NCBI GenBank assembly: GCA_963842725.1
Contig: CAWJHN010000004.1
Span: 868,001-932,000 of the forward strand
Length of the DNA stretch: 64,000 nucleotides
Direction of reading: 5' to 3'
From: UBA10649 sp963842725
GTDB taxonomy: Bacteria; Actinomycetota; Actinomycetes; S36-B12
Below are positions 51,766 through 59,965 of this stretch, piece by piece. The first letter of the stretch is position 1. Each line of letters begins with the position of its first letter. The position numbers and the translations under genes were made by a program. The notes beneath the pieces are model-generated. The model saw only the letters and a program-made list of their open reading frames with translations. It ran no database searches and was not told the origin of the DNA.

Positions 51766-52539
51766 GTGACGTCGCCGGCCGTAACCGACCGGCTGTGCGC
51801 GGTGGTCCTGGCGGCGGGACGCGGGACGCGGCTGCGCCCGCTGACGCTCCAGGTGCCGAAGGCGCTGTGCCCCGTGGGCAACGTGCCCCTCCTCGACCTC
51901 GCTCTCGACTCGGTGCGTCCGTTCGCGTCCGACGTCGCGGTCAACGTGCACTACCTGCCAGACGCGGTCCGCGAGCACCTGGCCGGCCGGTCCGTGCACG
52001 TCTCGGACGAGACCGGTCGGCTCCTCGGCAGCGCCGGAGCGATCGGCCACCTGCGCGAGTGGATCGCCGGGCGTCCTGTGCTCGTCCGCAACAGCGACAC
52101 GTACCTGACCGGCGACCTCGGTCCGCTCGTCGCCGGATGGGACGGCCGCCGCACGCGGCTGCTCGGGGTGCGCCGGGACGGCGCGAGCGACTTCGGCGAC
52201 ATCCAGTACGTGGGGGCCTGCCTGCTGCCCGGACACGTCGCCGCCGCCATGCCGGACCGCGTGGCGGGCCTCCTCGAGCTGGCGTGGCGGCCCGCGCTGG
52301 AGCGTGGCGAGCTCGACTTCGTGATGGCGCTGGGCGAGGTGGTCGACTGCGGAACCCCGCGTGAGTACCTGCGTGCCAACATGATCGCCAGTGGTGGGGC
52401 GAGCGTCGTCGGGCCCGGGGCAGTGGTGCGGGGTCGGCTCGACCGCGCGGTCGTCTGGCCGGGCGGCTTCGTCGGCCCGGACGAATCGCTGCACGACTGC
52501 ATCCGGGTCGGGCGCGCTCTCACCGTCGACGCCCGCTGA
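51766..52539 (+). CDS. NDP-sugar pyrophosphorylase-like nucleotidyltransferase
   Basis: LCAVVLAAGRGTRLRPLTLQVPKALCPVGNVPLLDLALD is the nucleotidyltransferase signature (G-x-G-T-R-x-x-P-x-x...PK). NSDTYLTGDL supplies the metal-binding Asp, and DCGTPREYLRAN precedes a short hexapeptide-like end (GGASVVGPGAVVRGRL). Closest in style to mannose-1-phosphate guanylyltransferases. The start is GTG at 51766. It lies 42 bases before the type III PKS gene, so it could share its transcript, although its link to lipid synthesis is unclear. Confidence 0.75.
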   Translation: MTSPAVTDRLCAVVLAAGRGTRLRPLTLQVPKALCPVGNVPLLDLALDSVRPFASDVAVNVHYLPDAVREHLAGRSVHVSDETGRLLGSAGAIGHLREWIAGRPVLVRNSDTYLTGDLGPLVAGWDGRRTRLLGVRRDGASDFGDIQYVGACLLPGHVAAAMPDRVAGLLELAWRPALERGELDFVMALGEVVDCGTPREYLRANMIASGGASVVGPGAVVRGRLDRAVVWPGGFVGPDESLHDCIRVGRALTVDAR

Positions 52540-52581
52540 CGGCACCGGCTATCCGATGCCGGCGCGTGCGCCTACGATCAC

Positions 52582-53649
52582 GTGATGACGACCATTGCCG
52601 CAGTGCACGGAGTCGTCGGCCCTCACGGCTACCGCCAGGAGGAGATCACGAGCGCGTTCACCGCGGTGGTGTCACCCGACGGGACGCACGAGGAGATCAT
52701 CGACCGCATCCATCGGGCCACGGGCGTGCGTCACCGCGGCCTCGCGCTTCCGTTGGAGCAGTACCCGCTGCTGGACGGCTTCGGCGACTCCAACGACGCC
52801 TTCATCCGCGTGGGGCTCGACCTCGGCGAGGCCGCGATCCGCGGCGCGCTGGACGATGCGGGACTGGTGGCGGCGGACGTCGACATCGTGCTGGCAACGT
52901 CCGTCACCGGCATCGCCGCCCCGTCGATGGAGGCGATGCTCGTGCCCCGGCTCGGGCTTCGCCAGGACGTCAAGCGCATCCCGGTCTTCGGGCTCGGCTG
53001 CGTGGCAGGCGCCGCCGGCATCGCCCGGCTGCACGACTACCTGCTCGGCCATCCGGACGAGGTGGCCGTCCTGCTCTCCGTGGAGCTGTGCTCCCTGACC
53101 GTCCAGAGGGATGACGCCAGCATGGCGAACATCGTGGCGAGCGGACTGTTCGGCGACGGCGCTGCCGCGGTCGTGCTCGTCGGGGCGGGCCGGGCGGCGA
53201 CGATGGGGCTGGCAGGTCCGCGGGTGATCGCCTCGCGCAGCCGGCTCTATCCCGACACCGAGCGCACGATGGGCTGGGACATCGGCGGGAGCGGCTTCCG
53301 CATCGTGCTGTCGACGGGCGTGGCCGACGTGATCGGCCGGTACCTCGGCGACGACGTCTCCGCCTTCCTGTCCGAGCACGACCTCGCGGCACCGGACATC
53401 ACGGGGTGGGTGTGCCATCCGGGCGGTCCCAAGGTGCTCCAGGCGATGGAGTCGGCGCTGGACCTCCACGACGGGGAGCTGGACGTGACATGGCGCTCGC
53501 TGGCCGCCATCGGCAACCTCTCCTCCGCCTCGGTGCTGCACGTGCTGCGCGACACCCTCGACGCGGGCAACCTTCGTGCGGGGACGCCGGGAATGCTGAT
53601 GGCGATGGGACCCGGTTTCTGCGCCGAGCTCGTGCTGCTGGAGTGGTGA
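52582..53649 (+). CDS. Type III polyketide synthase (alkylresorcinol/alkylpyrone-type)
   Basis: The Cys-His-Asn triad is visible: FGLGCVAGAAG (Cys140), CHPGGPKVL (His) and GNLSSASVL (Asn). The domain also has GDGAAAVVLVG and the C-terminal GPGFCAELVLLEW. The organisation (PKS, then a methyltransferase and a flavoprotein) matches srsABC of Streptomyces griseus, where SrsA makes alkylresorcinols from fatty acyl starters. The product here should be a phenolic lipid or pyrone. GTG 52582 or ATG 52585 starts the gene. Confidence 0.85.
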   Translation: MMTTIAAVHGVVGPHGYRQEEITSAFTAVVSPDGTHEEIIDRIHRATGVRHRGLALPLEQYPLLDGFGDSNDAFIRVGLDLGEAAIRGALDDAGLVAADVDIVLATSVTGIAAPSMEAMLVPRLGLRQDVKRIPVFGLGCVAGAAGIARLHDYLLGHPDEVAVLLSVELCSLTVQRDDASMANIVASGLFGDGAAAVVLVGAGRAATMGLAGPRVIASRSRLYPDTERTMGWDIGGSGFRIVLSTGVADVIGRYLGDDVSAFLSEHDLAAPDITGWVCHPGGPKVLQAMESALDLHDGELDVTWRSLAAIGNLSSASVLHVLRDTLDAGNLRAGTPGMLMAMGPGFCAELVLLEW

Positions 53650-53653
53650 CTCC

Positions 53654-54184
53654 GTGACCGGGTTCGTCGCGTTCACGCTCCTGATCGTCCTGGTCGCGCT
53701 TGAACGCGTCGCCGAGCTCGTGGTCTCGAAGCGGAACCTGCGATGGAGCCGGGCCCATGGCGGCGTCGAGTACGGTCACTCGCACTACCCGTTCATGGTG
53801 CTCCTGCACGTCTTCCTGCTCGTCGGGTGCCTCGTCGAGGTCTGGGTGTGGCAGCGACCGCTCGTACCGTGGCTGTCGTGGTCGATGCTCGTCCTGGTCG
53901 CCGCGTCACAGGCGCTCCGCTGGTGGTGCATCCGGACTCTCGGGCCACGGTGGAACACGCTCGTCGTCGTCGTGCCCGGGCTGCCACGGGTCACTGGGGG
54001 CCCCTACCGGCTGATGTCGCACCCCAACTACGTGGCCGTGGTGATCGAGGGCATCGCCCTGCCGATGGTGGGCTTCGCCTGGATGACTGCCCTTCTGTTC
54101 ACCATCATGAACATCCCGCTGCTCGCCGTCAGGCTCAGGGTCGAGAACGCCGCGCTGGCCACGCTTCCGGAGGCCGCCGCGTGA
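53654..54184 (+). CDS. Isoprenylcysteine carboxyl methyltransferase-like enzyme (SrsB/BpsB type)
   Basis: Five or six hydrophobic segments and the family motif GPYRLMSHPNYVAVVIEGIALPMVG, with the conserved HPNY, identify the ICMT fold. GPRWNTLVVVVPGLPRVTGG is the preceding block. GTG at 53654 starts four bases after the PKS stop. In the analogous operons this enzyme O-methylates the polyketide or adds a carboxyl methyl ester. A GTGA overlap follows with the next gene. Confidence 0.8.
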   Translation: MTGFVAFTLLIVLVALERVAELVVSKRNLRWSRAHGGVEYGHSHYPFMVLLHVFLLVGCLVEVWVWQRPLVPWLSWSMLVLVAASQALRWWCIRTLGPRWNTLVVVVPGLPRVTGGPYRLMSHPNYVAVVIEGIALPMVGFAWMTALLFTIMNIPLLAVRLRVENAALATLPEAAA

Positions 54185-55200
54185 TCGACCTGCTGGTCGC
54201 GGGCGGCGGGCCGGCCGGCCTGGCGACGGCGATCAACGCAGCCCTTGCCGGCCTGGCGGCCGTGGTGGTGGAGCCCCGCACGGGGTCGATCGACAAGGCC
54301 TGCGGCGAGGGCCTCATGCCCGATGCCGTGTCCCGGCTGCGGCGGATCGGGGTCGAGCCGGAGGGTGTCGACTTCACGGGCATCCGGTATGTGGCCGGTG
54401 AGCGCGTCGCGCAGGCACGCTTCACGTCCGGCCCGGGCCGGGGCGTCAGGCGCACGGCTCTGCACGAGGCCATGCGGCAGCGCGCCCATGACCTGGGCGT
54501 CGGGTTCGTCGTCGGTCGGGTCGCCGACATCGTCCAGGACGCCGACTCGGTGGAGGCGGCGGGCATCCGCAGTCGCTACCTCGTGGGTGCCGACGGCCTG
54601 CTCAGCAGCGTCCGGCGGTCCGTCGGCCTGTCGCTGGCCACTGCGGGGCGCCAGCGGTACGGGATCCGCCAGCACTTCGGGGTGTCCCCGTGGTCGGACC
54701 TCGTCGAGGTCCACTGGCTGCCCGATGTCGAGGTGTACGTGACGCCGGTGGCGCCCGACGTGGTCGGCGTCGCCGTCCTCGGCGCGGCCCCCCTGCACCT
54801 GGATGCCGCACTCGCCGCGCTTCCGGAGCTGTCCTCCCACTTGGGCGCGGGACCGCGCGCCAGCATTCCGCGCGGCGCCGGTCCCCTGCGGCAGCGGGCC
54901 AGGGCGCGCTGCACCGGGCGGGTGCTGCTCGTCGGCGACGCCGGCGGCTATGTCGACGCCCTCACGGGCGAGGGGCTGCGCATCGCCTTCGCCGAGGCGG
55001 AGGCCGCCGTCTCGGCCATCCTTCGCGATGACCCTTCGGCGTACGAGGTCGACTGGCAGCGAATCACCCGCTCGTACCGCTGGCTGACGAGCAGCCTGCT
55101 GTGGGCGTCCTCGAGACGACCGTTGCGGCCCATGATCGTCCCCGCGGCCCGCTCGCTGCCGTTCGTGTTCTCACGGATCGTCGACCGGCTGGCCGCGTAG
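54181..55200 (+). CDS. FAD-dependent oxidoreductase (SrsC-like hydroxylase)
   Basis: The N-terminal nucleotide-binding motif is VIDLLVAGGGPAGLATAINAAL and RTALHEAMRQRAHDLG is the second family block. YLVGADGLLSSVRRSVGL (GD motif) and LLVGDAGGYVDALTGEGLRIAFAEA (second FAD motif) are intact. It resembles geranylgeranyl-reductase/hydroxylase flavoproteins. The GTG overlaps the methyltransferase TGA. In the srs pathway this gene oxidises resorcinols to hydroxyquinols/quinones; that role is inferred here. Confidence 0.82.
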   Translation: MIDLLVAGGGPAGLATAINAALAGLAAVVVEPRTGSIDKACGEGLMPDAVSRLRRIGVEPEGVDFTGIRYVAGERVAQARFTSGPGRGVRRTALHEAMRQRAHDLGVGFVVGRVADIVQDADSVEAAGIRSRYLVGADGLLSSVRRSVGLSLATAGRQRYGIRQHFGVSPWSDLVEVHWLPDVEVYVTPVAPDVVGVAVLGAAPLHLDAALAALPELSSHLGAGPRASIPRGAGPLRQRARARCTGRVLLVGDAGGYVDALTGEGLRIAFAEAEAAVSAILRDDPSAYEVDWQRITRSYRWLTSSLLWASSRRPLRPMIVPAARSLPFVFSRIVDRLAA

Positions 55201-55243
55201 AGCCATTGGCTCGCCGCGCACCGCCTCGCACTAATGTGAAGGC

Positions 55244-56170
55244 GTGACCGAACCGTGGCTGCGCCCCGCCGAACCGACCACCGTCGTCGGCTATCCCGAC
55301 CTGGCCTCCGGGCGCGGCCCGACGCCGGGATCGAAGGCCCTGGAGAAGCTGCCCGGCCAGGTGCGCACGCTGCGGATGCTCGTTGTCGCGTGCCTGGCGC
55401 TGCTCGTGGTGCTCACCGTCGGACTCGGCGTCGCGCTGGCCGGAGCCCTCTCGCAGGTCGGTGAGCTGAGCGACCGCGTTGCGGCACTCGATGCCCGACT
55501 GGCCGCGCCCGCCGCCGAATCGGCCCAGGCGCCGGCGCAGCAGCAGCCCGCGGAGGAGACCCAGCTGGGCGCTGTGGCGGATCTCGACCCCGTCGACGGC
55601 GTCCCGGCCGGTGTCGACTCGGCGGGTGCCGTCCTCATCGGCGATGCGAACGCCAGCAACGTCGTCGAGGTGTACATCGACTACCAGTGCCCCTTCTGCC
55701 AGAAGTGGGACGCCGAGATCGGCGCCGCGCTGCACGAGAAGGCGCTCGAGCCGGGCTCGGACCTCCTGGTCAAGCAGTACAACCTGGCCTTCCTCGGCGA
55801 GCAGAACGCGCAGTTGACGCCGGCCGGTGCGTCGGCGCGTGCCGCGAACGCGGCAGCCTGCGTCCTCCACGCGGACGGGGCCGAGGTGTTCGTCGCGTTC
55901 TCGCAGTCCGTGTTCGCGGCCGCGGATCCCACCGAGCCGCCCACCCAGTTCACCGCTGAGCAGCTTGCGCCCCTGGCCGAGGAGGCGGGCGCCTCGCCTG
56001 AGGCAGTCGCCTGCATCGGGGACGAGGCGTACGTGCCGTTCGTCGCCGCCACGACCAGGGCAGGTTTCACGCGCGGCGTCAGCGGCACGCCGACGGTCGT
56101 CGTCAACGGGACCACGCTCGCCAATCCGTTCACCGATCCCGCCCTGACCCAACTGGTCGGCGCTGGCTGA
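55244..56170 (+). CDS. Membrane-anchored DsbA-like thioredoxin-fold protein
   Basis: A cytoplasmic tail and one transmembrane helix (MLVVACLALLVVLTVGLGVALAGAL, about residues 45-69) are followed by a short coiled linker (QVGELSDRVAALDARLAA) and a thioredoxin domain. The redox motif is CPFC in YIDYQCPFCQKW, with the cis-Pro in SGTPTVVVNG. It should work outside the membrane in disulfide formation or isomerisation. The GTG at 55244 starts 43 bases after the flavoprotein gene. Confidence 0.82.
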   Translation: MTEPWLRPAEPTTVVGYPDLASGRGPTPGSKALEKLPGQVRTLRMLVVACLALLVVLTVGLGVALAGALSQVGELSDRVAALDARLAAPAAESAQAPAQQQPAEETQLGAVADLDPVDGVPAGVDSAGAVLIGDANASNVVEVYIDYQCPFCQKWDAEIGAALHEKALEPGSDLLVKQYNLAFLGEQNAQLTPAGASARAANAAACVLHADGAEVFVAFSQSVFAAADPTEPPTQFTAEQLAPLAEEAGASPEAVACIGDEAYVPFVAATTRAGFTRGVSGTPTVVVNGTTLANPFTDPALTQLVGAG

Positions 56171-56181
56171 CCCTGAGACAG

Positions 56182-56217
56182 CACGAGAGCCCCGACGGGG
56201 GTACGGGGGCTCTCGTG
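56182..56217 (+). terminator. Hairpin terminator after DsbA-like gene
   Basis: CACGAGAGCCCC (56182-56193) pairs perfectly with 56206-56217 around a 12-base loop. It begins 12 bases after the stop and ends the PKS-to-DsbA stretch. The following 175 bases to the next gene show nothing I can name. Confidence 0.75.
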
Positions 56218-56392
56218 GGCTGGGCCGGCCCCAGCGCGGTACGGGGGGTGCCCGCGCCGAGACCGGTGTCTAGGTGTGTTCCATCGGCTCCCCGTGCGTC
56301 AGGCTCGCGGTGCGACTCGGTTTCTCACGGTAATGCCCATGTCCCACGGATGCCTCTCGAACGGGCATCTTCCCGATTTGTCCGGGGTCCGA

Positions 56393-56992
56393 TCAGGTCC
56401 GCGATTCCGGGTTCAGCCATCCGTGCAGCCACCGGGAAAGGTACGGAACCCCGACCCACGTCATGTACGGGACGATGAGGGCGGTGGTGATCAGGACGCG
56501 CAAGACGACATTCAGGTCCATCAGCCGCGGCACGAGCAGCCAGCTGAGCAGGAGCGACACCGGGAACAGCGCCAGTCCGATGATCGTGGCCGTCTTCCAG
56601 CGCGGCGGCGGCTTGCGCGGGGCATGCACGTTCGGGGAGAAGATCCCCTCGAACCCGGTGTAGTCGTAGGCGTGCTGCGGTCCGGCGATGAGCGGCCGGC
56701 CCTTCTCGATCCACTCGTCGCGCTCGGGACTGGTCTCCCATGCGGACAGTTCGGCGGCGGTCGCGAAACTGAACGCGATGACCAGGTCCTCACGGTCGGG
56801 CGGATCCGGTGGGTAGACCGTTGCTCCGAGGTGGCCCGGGAAGCGCGATGCCGTCGCACTGATGCCGTGTCCCCAGGCGACGAGGTCGGCCTCGCGACCG
56901 GGCCGGGGAAGCCGTGACACGACGACGGTCACCGGCAGGTGGTTCGCATGCCCTGGCCCCTGGTCGGGTGCGTGATCGTGGTTGTCGACCAT
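56393..56992 (-). CDS. ABM-domain membrane protein (199 aa)
   Basis: An antibiotic-biosynthesis-monooxygenase-like domain occupies residues 18-120 (VTVVVSRLPRPGREADLVAWGHGISATASRFPGHLGATVYPP). Two transmembrane segments follow (TATIIGLALFPVSLLLSWLL and VVLRVLITTALIVPYMTWVGV). This fusion is a known family of unassigned role; the ABM part may bind a small ligand. Cytoplasmic N-terminus is likely. Confidence 0.75.
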   Translation of the reverse strand: MVDNHDHAPDQGPGHANHLPVTVVVSRLPRPGREADLVAWGHGISATASRFPGHLGATVYPPDPPDREDLVIAFSFATAAELSAWETSPERDEWIEKGRPLIAGPQHAYDYTGFEGIFSPNVHAPRKPPPRWKTATIIGLALFPVSLLLSWLLVPRLMDLNVVLRVLITTALIVPYMTWVGVPYLSRWLHGWLNPESRT

Positions 56993-57211
56993 GTCGTCCT
57001 CCGGTCAGCAGGTGCGTCGAACCTACCGCTGCGGGGCGTCAAGCCCGAAAGCGGATCTCGTCGCGGGAGTCCGGGCCGGCAACCTCACGATCCGGTTGGC
57101 ACGAGGTTAAGACTGCGTTTCCTCCAGGCGCGTGGACGCCGTGCTGGTCGAGCCGATGCCGAGAACATGCGACGATGCTTCAACATTCGACCGTTGATCC
57201 AGGGAGTGACG

Positions 57212-58084
57212 ATGAGGACAAGCATGTCGAGGTTCGGACTCGTGACCGTTGGGGCCGTCGTTCCGATCGCCATCGCGAGCGCGCTGCTGACCGCGCCGGC
57301 CGCGCATGCGGAGGCGACATACACGCTGACGGACGTCCGAGCCCACTCCACGGCTGCCGACTGCTGGTCCGTCGTCGAGTCCAGCGTCTACAACCTCACC
57401 GCGTGGATCGATCGGCACCCCGGCGGCGCCGCGGTGATCAAGGCGATGTGCGGCATCAACGGCACCGCGGCCTACAACAGCCAGCACCTCGGCGGTCGCG
57501 AGGAACCGGGAGACGACGGCAACGAGGTCAGTGCGGTGCTCGCTCGCTACCGGATCGGCGCCTTCCAGCCCACCGCCCCCAGCACGACCACCTACACGAT
57601 GGCGCAGGTCGCGGCGCACGGCACGGCCGCGGACTGCTGGTCCGTTGTCGGCAGCGCCGTCTACGACCTCACCGCATGGGTCGGGCAGCATCCGGGCGGC
57701 CCTGCGGTGATCAAGGCCATGTGCGGGACGAACGGCACGGCCATGTACGCGAGCAGGCATCAGGGCTCGACGAGTGCGCGCGGCGCCCTCGACAGCCTCC
57801 AGATCGGCACGATCGGGACCACCACGACCACGACGCCGCCCACCGCGACGAAGACCTACACGATGCGGCAGGTGCGACGGCATCGCACAGCGGCCAACTG
57901 CTGGTCGGCGATCAACGGGGGCGTGTACAACCTGACCGCATTCGTCAGCAAGCATCCGGGCGGCTCCAGCACCATTGCGGGCCTGTGCGGGCGCAGGGGC
58001 TCGGTGGCCTTCAACGCCCAGCACAAGGGCTCGGCCAGCGCGAAGGCCGTCCTGAAGGGCTACAAGATCGGTCGGCTGCGCTGA
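57212..58084 (+). CDS. Exported protein with three cytochrome b5 domains (290 aa)
   Basis: A signal peptide (residues 1-33, cleaved near AHAEA) is followed by three cytochrome b5-like domains. Each contains HPGG and a second conserved His: His69/92, His160/183 and His248/271, the expected axial heme ligands. Each also has a cysteine pair not typical of cytosolic b5: Cys51/80, 142/171 and 230/259, in DCWSVV/KAMCG-like contexts. AGGGAG precedes the ATG at 57212. Exported multi-b5 proteins are uncommon; heme transfer or extracellular electron carriage is possible. Confidence 0.72.
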   Translation: MRTSMSRFGLVTVGAVVPIAIASALLTAPAAHAEATYTLTDVRAHSTAADCWSVVESSVYNLTAWIDRHPGGAAVIKAMCGINGTAAYNSQHLGGREEPGDDGNEVSAVLARYRIGAFQPTAPSTTTYTMAQVAAHGTAADCWSVVGSAVYDLTAWVGQHPGGPAVIKAMCGTNGTAMYASRHQGSTSARGALDSLQIGTIGTTTTTTPPTATKTYTMRQVRRHRTAANCWSAINGGVYNLTAFVSKHPGGSSTIAGLCGRRGSVAFNAQHKGSASAKAVLKGYKIGRLR

Positions 58085-58194
58085 TCGGGCCCGGGATCGA
58101 CACCCCGGTTGCGTCCCGGGCATCCGCCGATCGCTCGGAGTAGCGTCGCCTCCACGCTGGCACCGCTGGTGTGCCGCTAGGGGAGGGGTGGCAG

Positions 58195-58692
58195 ATGCCT
58201 CGCGCACGACTCGTGAGCCGAGGACGCACTGCAGTGGTCGTCGGAGTCGCCGTCGGAATGCTTGGCTCGATGGGCCTGTCACCGGCATCGGCCGACGAGC
58301 GGCAGGTCCGCAAGTACCAGGTCTGCTCGTGGATCAACGGGGACAAGGACGACACCTTCAACTGCGATTCGCGCTACCACAAGGGCACGGTGGTGACCGC
58401 CGAGGTCGGCGTCCAGTGCTGGCAGCGCGCCGTTCAGGGCGCCTATGCGCAGGAGAGGGTCAAGGGCGCCTGGACCGATCGTCCGGACATCGCTGTCACG
58501 GTCGAGGAGGACCCCTTCTGCGAGGCGGGGTTCCCGTTCATGACGGCGATGCACATCAGCATGCCGGCCGCCCCGTTCGCCCTGCGCACGTTCCGGGTGG
58601 TGGTGCCGGAGTCGCCGGAGTACCTGGCGACCTATGGCGATCCCACCACGGTCTGCGTCCGCGCGAAGGCCAACGATCGCTACTGCGCCTGA
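58195..58692 (+). CDS. Small secreted protein of unknown function (165 aa)
   Basis: GGGGAGGGGTGGCAG precedes ATG 58195. A signal peptide (RTAVVVGVAVGMLGSMGLS, cleavage near ASADE) is followed by a mature domain with six cysteines (VCSWING, FNCDSR, VQCWQRA, PFCEAG, TVCVRA, YCA). These could form three disulfides. Function is unrecognised. Confidence 0.6.
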   Translation: MPRARLVSRGRTAVVVGVAVGMLGSMGLSPASADERQVRKYQVCSWINGDKDDTFNCDSRYHKGTVVTAEVGVQCWQRAVQGAYAQERVKGAWTDRPDIAVTVEEDPFCEAGFPFMTAMHISMPAAPFALRTFRVVVPESPEYLATYGDPTTVCVRAKANDRYCA

Positions 58693-58758
58693 GCAGGATC
58701 GAGGTCCGGCCTCGGCTGACTGCCCCTGGCAGGAGCCGATGGCCGGGTGCCGCCCGAG

Positions 58759-59163
58759 TCAGCGATCGGTGGGGATCTTGCGGTCGTACACGCTGGTGTC
58801 GCGGGTGTTCGCGGTGAGCGCGGTGGGGACCTGCTGGGCGTAGACGCTGCCGCCGGGGGCGTACGCGGTGACGTCCGCGGTGAGCGCGGTGGGGACCTGC
58901 TGGGCGTAGACGCTGCCGCCGGGGGCGTACGCGGTGACGTCCGCGGTGACGGCGGTGACGCCGCTCGTGCCCGAGGCCGTGGCCTCCCGGTTCTGGAGGT
59001 ACTGGACCGTGGCGAGGCCCGTGAGGGTCAGGGCGGCGGCGCCGAGAGCCAGGGCGGCGTTGCGCACGCCATGGCCCGCGTGGCGGCCGGTGCGGCCCGG
59101 GAGGCCGGTGGTCGGTGTTCCAATTCCGGTGAAGGCGGACGGGGCTGCCGGGGCGGTGTTCAT
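58759..59163 (-). CDS. Membrane-anchored small protein with duplicated 22-residue unit (134 aa)
   Basis: The product starts MNTAPAAPSAFTGIGTPTTG with one hydrophobic helix (NAALALGAAALTLTGLATV). It ends in two exact copies of a 22-residue unit (ALTADVTAYAPGGSVYAQQV plus PT), followed by a partial third. The 66-bp DNA repeat encodes it (58811-58876, 58877-58942). AAGGAG lies six bases before the ATG. No family is recognised. Confidence 0.6.
   Translation of the reverse strand: MNTAPAAPSAFTGIGTPTTGLPGRTGRHAGHGVRNAALALGAAALTLTGLATVQYLQNREATASGTSGVTAVTADVTAYAPGGSVYAQQVPTALTADVTAYAPGGSVYAQQVPTALTANTRDTSVYDRKIPTDR
58811..58942. repeat. Exact 66-bp tandem repeat (two copies)
   Basis: Two identical 66-bp units (58811-58876 and 58877-58942) begin GCGGTGAGCGCGGTGGGG. 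They lie in the C-terminal coding part of the small membrane protein and preserve its frame. Confidence 0.9.
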
Positions 59164-59307
59164 GTCAACTCCTTGTGTGAGTTCCTTGTCCTTGCCCTTC
59201 CACTGTCGCAACTCCGCCACCGGCCGGCATCCGTGGAAACACCAGTCTGTGCCGTGCCGATGGTGCGAGACTGGCGACTCAATCCGCTTCGACCTGCGAG
59301 GGAATCC

Positions 59308-59940
59308 ATGGATCCGAACAGCACTGCCGTCGTCCTCGTCGAGTTCCAGAACGACTTCACCACCGAGGGCGGTTCGCTTCATGGCGCCGTCGAAGGCGTG
59401 ATGGAGTCGACCGGGATGCTGGAGAACGCCAAGTCGGCCGTTGCCGCGGCCCGCGCCGCCGGAGCGACCATCGTGCACGCGCCCATCCAGTTCGCAGAGG
59501 GCTACAACGAGATCACCTCGACCCCCTACGGCATCCTCAAGGGCGTCGTCGACACCAACTCGTTCGTGAAGGGCAGCTGGGGCGCCGAGATCATCGAGGA
59601 CCTCGCACCCGAGGCGGGAGACATCGTCCTGGAGGGCAAGCGCGGGCTTGATGCGTTCGCGAGCACCAACCTCGACTTCATCCTGCGCAGCAAGGGGATC
59701 AAGACTGTCGTCCTCAGCGGCTTCCTCACCAACTGCTGCGTCGAGTCGACCATGCGCTCGGCGTACGAGCGGGGCTACGAGGTCGTCACGCTGACGGACT
59801 GTGTGGGCGCCACCAGCCAGGAGGAGCACGCGAACGCGATCACCTACGACTACCCCATGTTCTCCAAGCCGATGACGGCGGCCGAGTTCGCGGACACCCT
59901 CGCCGGTGCCGACGCAGCGGATGCGTCGCGCGGCTACTGA
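59308..59940 (+). CDS. Isochorismatase-type cysteine hydrolase
   Basis: The Asp-Lys-Cys triad is in VEFQNDFTT (Asp), LEGKRGLDAF (Lys) and SGFLTNCCVESTMR (Cys). These are standard for nicotinamidase/isochorismatase-like hydrolases. The preceding GGAILH-like part ALVEFQNDF and the following GYEVVTLTDCVGATSQEEH complete the fold. Length (210) is normal. GAGGGA precedes ATG 59308. The substrate is undetermined. Confidence 0.83.
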   Translation: MDPNSTAVVLVEFQNDFTTEGGSLHGAVEGVMESTGMLENAKSAVAAARAAGATIVHAPIQFAEGYNEITSTPYGILKGVVDTNSFVKGSWGAEIIEDLAPEAGDIVLEGKRGLDAFASTNLDFILRSKGIKTVVLSGFLTNCCVESTMRSAYERGYEVVTLTDCVGATSQEEHANAITYDYPMFSKPMTAAEFADTLAGADAADASRGY

Positions 59941-59965
59941 GCCGACGGTCGCCTAGGTTGGGGGC

